This document shows, in pieces, positions 30,010 through 33,273 of a stretch of 33,273 nt of DNA (within the stretch, counting starts at the first letter, position 1; every line of letters starts with the position of its first letter). Made by a program: the position numbers and the translations under genes. A model generated the notes under the pieces. The model searched no databases. It was not told the DNA's origin and saw nothing but the letters and a program-made list of their open reading frames with translations. The DNA is from Candidatus Bathyarchaeia archaeon (GTDB lineage: Archaea > Thermoproteota > Bathyarchaeia > 40CM-2-53-6 > CALIRQ01): positions 1-33,273 of the forward strand of contig JAWBRV010000014.1 in NCBI GenBank assembly GCA_038843675.1. Direction: 5' to 3'.

Positions 30010-30699
30010 ATGGCCTCGCTCAAGGAGATCGTCGACGCCCACATGCGAATGGTCCCGGGGCTGGGGGAGCATTGCGATCGCTGCCTCAGGACGGAGAGGT
30101 GGGGCGGCAAAGTCGTTTCGATGATCGTCGATGCGGCCTTCACCTCGATAGGCCTGAACTATTTCACAGCCGTCGTCCCGAAGGTCGAGGAGTTCAATAG
30201 GAGTTTCGTGGAAACCGGGAGGATAAGGGATCTCAAGGGGCTGGCCGAGGCCGATTTGGATGAGCTGAGGGGGATATGGAGGAATGAGAGGTCTTGGGCC
30301 GTCGCCAAGGGTATCGCCTCCCACCTATCGGCTATGGGCGGGGGCGACAGGTCGGCCCTGAGGGCTTGGGCCAAGGATGCGCGCTTGGAGTGTTGGAGGG
30401 ATGACCCGATCGGGGGAATAAAGGGCGTCGGCCTAGTGACCTTCCAATACCTCAGGATGATGGGCGGCATCGATACAGTTATGCCCGATAAGATCGTGAA
30501 GAGGGTGATAAACGGGATCTTGGCCGAGGCGGGGCTGGAGCCGGAAGACGACGACGTTCGATTCATCAGGAGGGCCGAAGAGGTCGCCTCGGCGTGCGGA
30601 TATAGGCCCATAGAGCTTTGTTGGATGACTTGGCTGATACAGCCCGAGGGGAAGAGGATGAGGATGGAGAAATACGCGGGCTTGCTTTCGAAGATTTGA
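30010..30699 (+). CDS. Helix-hairpin-helix/DNA-glycosylase-like protein of unknown activity
   Basis: About 229 residues, MASLKEIVDAHMRMVPGLGE then HCDRCLRTERWGGKVVSMIV. A helix-hairpin-helix-like stretch DPIGGIKGVGLVTFQYLRMM is followed by GGIDTVMPDKIVKRVI, similar in layout to the HhH-GPD glycosylase core with its Asp. The C terminus is GYRPIELCWMTWLIQPEGK. The iron-sulfur cluster of endonuclease III is absent. DNA repair or binding is likely but not proven. The frame allows ATG 29968, but the TATA-like GCTTAAATC at 29958-29966 is too close to it, so ATG 30010 is chosen. Confidence 0.72.
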   Translation: MASLKEIVDAHMRMVPGLGEHCDRCLRTERWGGKVVSMIVDAAFTSIGLNYFTAVVPKVEEFNRSFVETGRIRDLKGLAEADLDELRGIWRNERSWAVAKGIASHLSAMGGGDRSALRAWAKDARLECWRDDPIGGIKGVGLVTFQYLRMMGGIDTVMPDKIVKRVINGILAEAGLEPEDDDVRFIRRAEEVASACGYRPIELCWMTWLIQPEGKRMRMEKYAGLLSKI

Positions 30700-30916
30700 A
30701 GGATCCCAAACCCCGGATGTCCGCGCCGATTGGGAAATTGAAATTTTATATCCGCTCCCGGGACAATATCCGATCGGGATCGGGATGAGGGAACCGCCCA
30801 TCGCTCGGCATCGATCTTCTCAGAACCCCCATTTGGGCGATCGCTTCAAGGGCCGGAGCCAGATCGGGCCCCTCCCGCGCCCAGTAGCAATCGCCGCCTC
30901 AATTCGGTGAGCTGGG

Positions 30917-31789
30917 ATGTGGAATGCCCTCAAGGCGATGTGGAATATATCCAGGGCAGCTTGGAATATGTCCAAGGAAAGGGCCAAGCAACTCGAGGAG
31001 CTGGAGGCGATAGGGAGGAATTACAAGCTTCCGTTTTCAAATGATCCGAGGCATTTCTTGGATAAACTCCCGGTTTGGTCCTTTTCTAATATACCGGGAT
31101 ACTCCTTGGACCAATTGCCGATCTGGCCGAAGGAGAGGGACGTGATCGAGGGTTGGAGGAGCGGCCGGGAGGCGATCGTCCATAGGAATGTGATCATATA
31201 TGGTGCGCCCGGCCCCGATTTGGCCGAGGCGGCGAGGGCATTGGCCATTTTGGTGAGCTGCCTTTATGGCTTCGGCTTGGGATCCGGCGCCCTCTTCATC
31301 AGGGCCGGCGGGGACCTCCATGCCATTTTGAGCGCGCTCGAGGAAGCGCCGAGATATCCCCTCTGCTTCCTATTCGTTGGCGATGCTGCCCATATGCAAT
31401 TCGCCGAGGGGGAAATAACGGGCTTTTTCGATCAAATCCCCATCCGCTTGGAGAGGAAGGGGCAGAGGGCCGGGTTCGTGGTAATGATCTTCGCGACCCA
31501 TGGGATCGGGGATTGGCTGAAGGAGCCCTTGATGGGCCTCGCCGACCTATATCTGATCAATTCCGTCCCGAGGGACGAGGATGAGCTTAGCGCGGCCAAA
31601 TGGCTGGTCGGGGGCGATGAGCTAATAAGGGCATTATCGATCATAAAGGCGCATTCACATCGATGCCCGATCGCGAGGACTGCCTCGATAGCCATAATCC
31701 CCCATAGGAGCGTCCTATGCGCCATCCCATACCTGAGGGGCCTCAGCGACCTCCTCCACGAAATCGCGGTGGAGCGGGGCAGCGGCTGA
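30917..31789 (+). CDS. Unknown protein with tryptophan heptad N terminus and degenerate P-loop-like region
   Basis: A 290-residue protein of no recognised family. Trp2, Trp9 and Trp16 lie exactly seven apart in MWNALKAMWNISRAAWNMSK, an amphipathic helix with a Trp stripe. Two short similar pieces follow, HFLDKLPVW (46-54) and YSLDQLPIW (62-70). Then NVIIYGAPGPDLAEAARALA (91-110) sits where an ATPase would have a Walker A, but the Gly-Lys-Thr is missing. YPLCFLFVGDAAHMQF resembles a Walker B strand, and MIFATHGIGDWL a sensor strand. It may be a non-hydrolysing relative of an AAA/STAND ATPase; that is inference. ATG 30917 follows GGTGA. Confidence 0.72.
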   Translation: MWNALKAMWNISRAAWNMSKERAKQLEELEAIGRNYKLPFSNDPRHFLDKLPVWSFSNIPGYSLDQLPIWPKERDVIEGWRSGREAIVHRNVIIYGAPGPDLAEAARALAILVSCLYGFGLGSGALFIRAGGDLHAILSALEEAPRYPLCFLFVGDAAHMQFAEGEITGFFDQIPIRLERKGQRAGFVVMIFATHGIGDWLKEPLMGLADLYLINSVPRDEDELSAAKWLVGGDELIRALSIIKAHSHRCPIARTASIAIIPHRSVLCAIPYLRGLSDLLHEIAVERGSG

Positions 31790-31866
31790 GGTTTGCCCGC
31801 GACTTGAATTCATCGATGTGAGCCGAAGGTTCCAAGCGGAATCCGAAACCTTTTTAAGGCGTTATG

Positions 31867-31876
31867 GCTTAAAAAG
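31867..31876 (+). promoter_or_regulatory. TATA-like element before the mechanosensitive-channel-like gene
   Basis: GCTTAAAAAG lies about 30 nt before TTG 31906; a second similar patch, CTTTTTAAGG, is 17 nt further upstream. GCGAGG supplies a Shine-Dalgarno-like sequence. Confidence 0.45.
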
Positions 31877-31905
31877 AGTCGAAAAGGATTATTGGGCGAG
31901 GAATC

Positions 31906-32751
31906 TTGGTAGATATTGCCCAAGTATTGGGTAATATGCTCGGGAGCATAATCTCCGCGATACCATCCGTCATCGCCGCCATAATAGTGATCCTGATAGG
32001 ATATGGTGTGGGCACGGTCGTCGGGAAGGCCGTCGATAAAATAATAGAGGGGGCCGGCATAGAGAGGGCGTTCGATAGGAGCAGGGCCGGCAAGGCTTTC
32101 AGGGATGCGGGCCTGGATTTCTCCACATTCATCGGGAGCCTATTGAAGGCCTTCGTGGTGGTTCTATCGCTGATCCTGGCCATACAGATATTGAGCGCCA
32201 CCGGGGAGCTCGGGCTATTCGGAACCTATTTGGGGATGGTGGCCGAATACCTGCCCCGGATCCTGGGAGGGGTTATCCTCCTCGTCTTCGGGATAGTTTT
32301 CGTGGATTTCTTGGCATCGTTCGTCGGGAAGATGATAGCCCCGATGTTCCCGGAGGAGAAATCCGAGATCGCCGATATGCTGAAGAACCTCCTCCTGATA
32401 GGCCTCGTGGCCTTCGTGATAATGGTTGCCTTGGACATAATGCGCCTATGGGGCAACATGGTCTATCCGCTCATATTGGGGTTCGTCGTCATAGGGGCCG
32501 GGATAGCGCTGACGGATGGCCTCGTCAAATCCATCACCGATGACCACCCGGAGTTCAGGGACGTCGCCGGGTACGCGAAGTTCGTCCTCTACGCCATATT
32601 CCTGCTCATAGGATCCAGCGCGATATTCGCGGAGTTCAGCGGGATAACGGCCATAGTGGCCAATATCTCGTGGGCCTTCGCGATAGCCTTCGCCGCCATG
32701 ATGGCGCCGATCGTATACGCGATATTCAAGAGGATGAGGGCGTCCCAGTGA
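31906..32751 (+). CDS. Mechanosensitive ion channel-like membrane protein (TM-helix repeat type)
   Basis: A 281-residue integral membrane protein similar to the conserved TM-helix proteins related to small-conductance mechanosensitive channels. It begins with a repeat unit: IPSVIAAIIVILIGYGVG then TVVGKAVDKIIEGAGIERAF and FSTFIGSLLKAFVVVLSLIL. The pattern recurs in YLPRILGGVILLVFGIVFVD and FLASFVGKMIAPMF. About 6-7 membrane spans are visible. The C-terminal cytoplasmic MscS vestibule is lacking, so a channel role is uncertain. TTG at 31906 is the start that precedes the first helix. Confidence 0.85.
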   Translation: MVDIAQVLGNMLGSIISAIPSVIAAIIVILIGYGVGTVVGKAVDKIIEGAGIERAFDRSRAGKAFRDAGLDFSTFIGSLLKAFVVVLSLILAIQILSATGELGLFGTYLGMVAEYLPRILGGVILLVFGIVFVDFLASFVGKMIAPMFPEEKSEIADMLKNLLLIGLVAFVIMVALDIMRLWGNMVYPLILGFVVIGAGIALTDGLVKSITDDHPEFRDVAGYAKFVLYAIFLLIGSSAIFAEFSGITAIVANISWAFAIAFAAMMAPIVYAIFKRMRASQ

Positions 32752-32790
32752 GCGCATTCGGATCGATCCGCTCCCCCCCTTATTTTAGAT

Positions 32791-32832
32791 TCGGGAGCCC
32801 ATCCCCTCAAAGCGCCGGAAGCTCCCGATTTT
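32791..32832 (+). terminator. Hairpin followed by T4 after the membrane protein gene
   Basis: TCGGGAGC (32791-32798) pairs with GCTCCCGA (32821-32828) across a 22-nt loop, followed by TTTT. It lies 40 nt after the stop. It may end transcription, although archaea depend more on T runs than on hairpins. Confidence 0.4.
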
Positions 32833-33273
32833 CGGCCACAACTTTTGGAGGATGTCTGGGAGTCCTCTCGGCCAATCGGCATGGGATCTGATGTCGAGAA
32901 AATCCCCTGGGGCCCAATTATTTCGAAGTCCGCGAATGCGCCTCCGCAACTTCGCTCGAAAGGATGCGTGGGCATTTCCAATATCTTTAGAAATAAACTT
33001 CCGGACCCGTTCCAATATTAAAAGTCGCAACTCGTCCCGATTTCGACAGAATCCCTCAAAATCTCCCATAGCAAATCGGGCTGATCTTCACCCTTTCCCG
33101 ATTCTTTCGGATCTTGTTCCTTTCCTCGCTTTATCGTTAAAACGATCGTTTCCAACTCGATTGACCCCTTCCCCGGCCGCCTATTAAGCATTTCTCAATT
33201 TTCGGCCAAACGCTTTAAAGGGCTAGGCCAGCGCGATTGACACAAGATGCAAAATTAATTAAGATATGCGATG
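32833..33273. other. Segment without a confident gene
   Basis: About 440 nt before the window end hold no recognised gene. A minus-strand ORF (32785-33069) of 94 residues uses CGA and CGG for arginine rather than the AGG used elsewhere, so it is doubtful. A perfect palindrome AAACGATCGTTT lies at 33140-33151 next to a TATA-like TTTTAACG on the minus strand. The last bases contain AATTAATTAAG, which may be a promoter for a gene beyond the edge. Confidence 0.4.

Noticed and set aside
30770-30916. C/D-box-like small RNA in the long leader before the 290-residue unknown
   Set aside because: ATGAGG and a few CTGA-like words occur, but no consistent C/D and C'/D' set with proper spacing was found.
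32785-33069. Minus-strand 94-residue ORF near the window end
   Set aside because: The protein looks globular, but its arginine codons are CGA/CGG rather than the AGG used elsewhere and there is no recognised family or clear Shine-Dalgarno site. It is kept only as a note in the intergenic entry.

Overview
The window reads as chromosomal DNA of an archaeon, most probably a thermophilic member of the TACK (Thermoproteota-like) group. The evidence is a ribosomal protein S30e gene (known from TACK and Asgard archaea, not from euryarchaea), GatD/GatE, archaeal Elp3, a UBA-containing NAC, a NurA-HerA pair, TATA-box promoters about 25 nt before starts, and frequent TTG starts. Most of the window is GC-rich and uses AGG heavily for arginine. 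A few blocks are clearly more AT-rich: the symporter, the 15 kb toxin-antitoxin pair and the cas genes. No rRNA or tRNA gene was recognised.

Layout. 1-3.3 kb (minus): 2-oxoacid dehydrogenase E1 beta (cut by the window edge) and E1 alpha, behind an SSS-family symporter of foreign-looking composition. 3.5-6.3 kb: a frameshifted DUF169 gene with a flavin reductase-like gene, then a divergent TIM-barrel sugar isomerase and an HD-domain protein. 6.4-8.9 kb: a small membrane protein, a winged-helix regulator and three related two-domain winged-helix proteins. 9.0-13.3 kb: a compact run nurA-herA-pyrK-MNT-HEPN, joining DNA-end processing, an electron-transfer subunit and a toxin-antitoxin-like pair. 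13.4-14.7 kb: rps30e, which appears to start with ATT, converging on a DUF763 gene. 14.8-15.7 kb: a UPF0175 remnant and an AbrB/PIN pair. 15.9-20.7 kb: elp3-gatD-gatE, a tRNA modification and Gln-tRNA(Gln) synthesis operon. 20.7-26.1 kb: small conserved proteins, NAC, a nitroreductase, nicotinate phosphoribosyltransferase, a second AbrB/PIN pair, and a TtuA/NcsA-like tRNA thiolase.

26.2-28.3 kb is the most unusual part: a CRISPR adaptation cluster in which every gene is damaged or irregular. cas4 is only a C-terminal stump, cas1 is split into two ORFs at a G5 run, and cas2 has no canonical start at its conserved N terminus. A two-repeat array follows, and its last repeat faces an 18-bp inverted copy of itself. 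The cluster ends in a frameshifted glutamine synthetase fragment. No interference genes are present.

28.3-33.3 kb: a gene-poor stretch with an AT-rich block and a strong palindrome, a third AbrB/PIN pair under a palindromic operator, a helix-hairpin-helix-like protein, a 290-aa unknown with a tryptophan heptad repeat and a degenerate P-loop-like motif, a mechanosensitive-channel-like membrane protein, and about 500 bp without a confident gene. Several indels (DUF169, cas1, glnA) could be real decay or assembly errors and should be checked against reads before functional claims are made.
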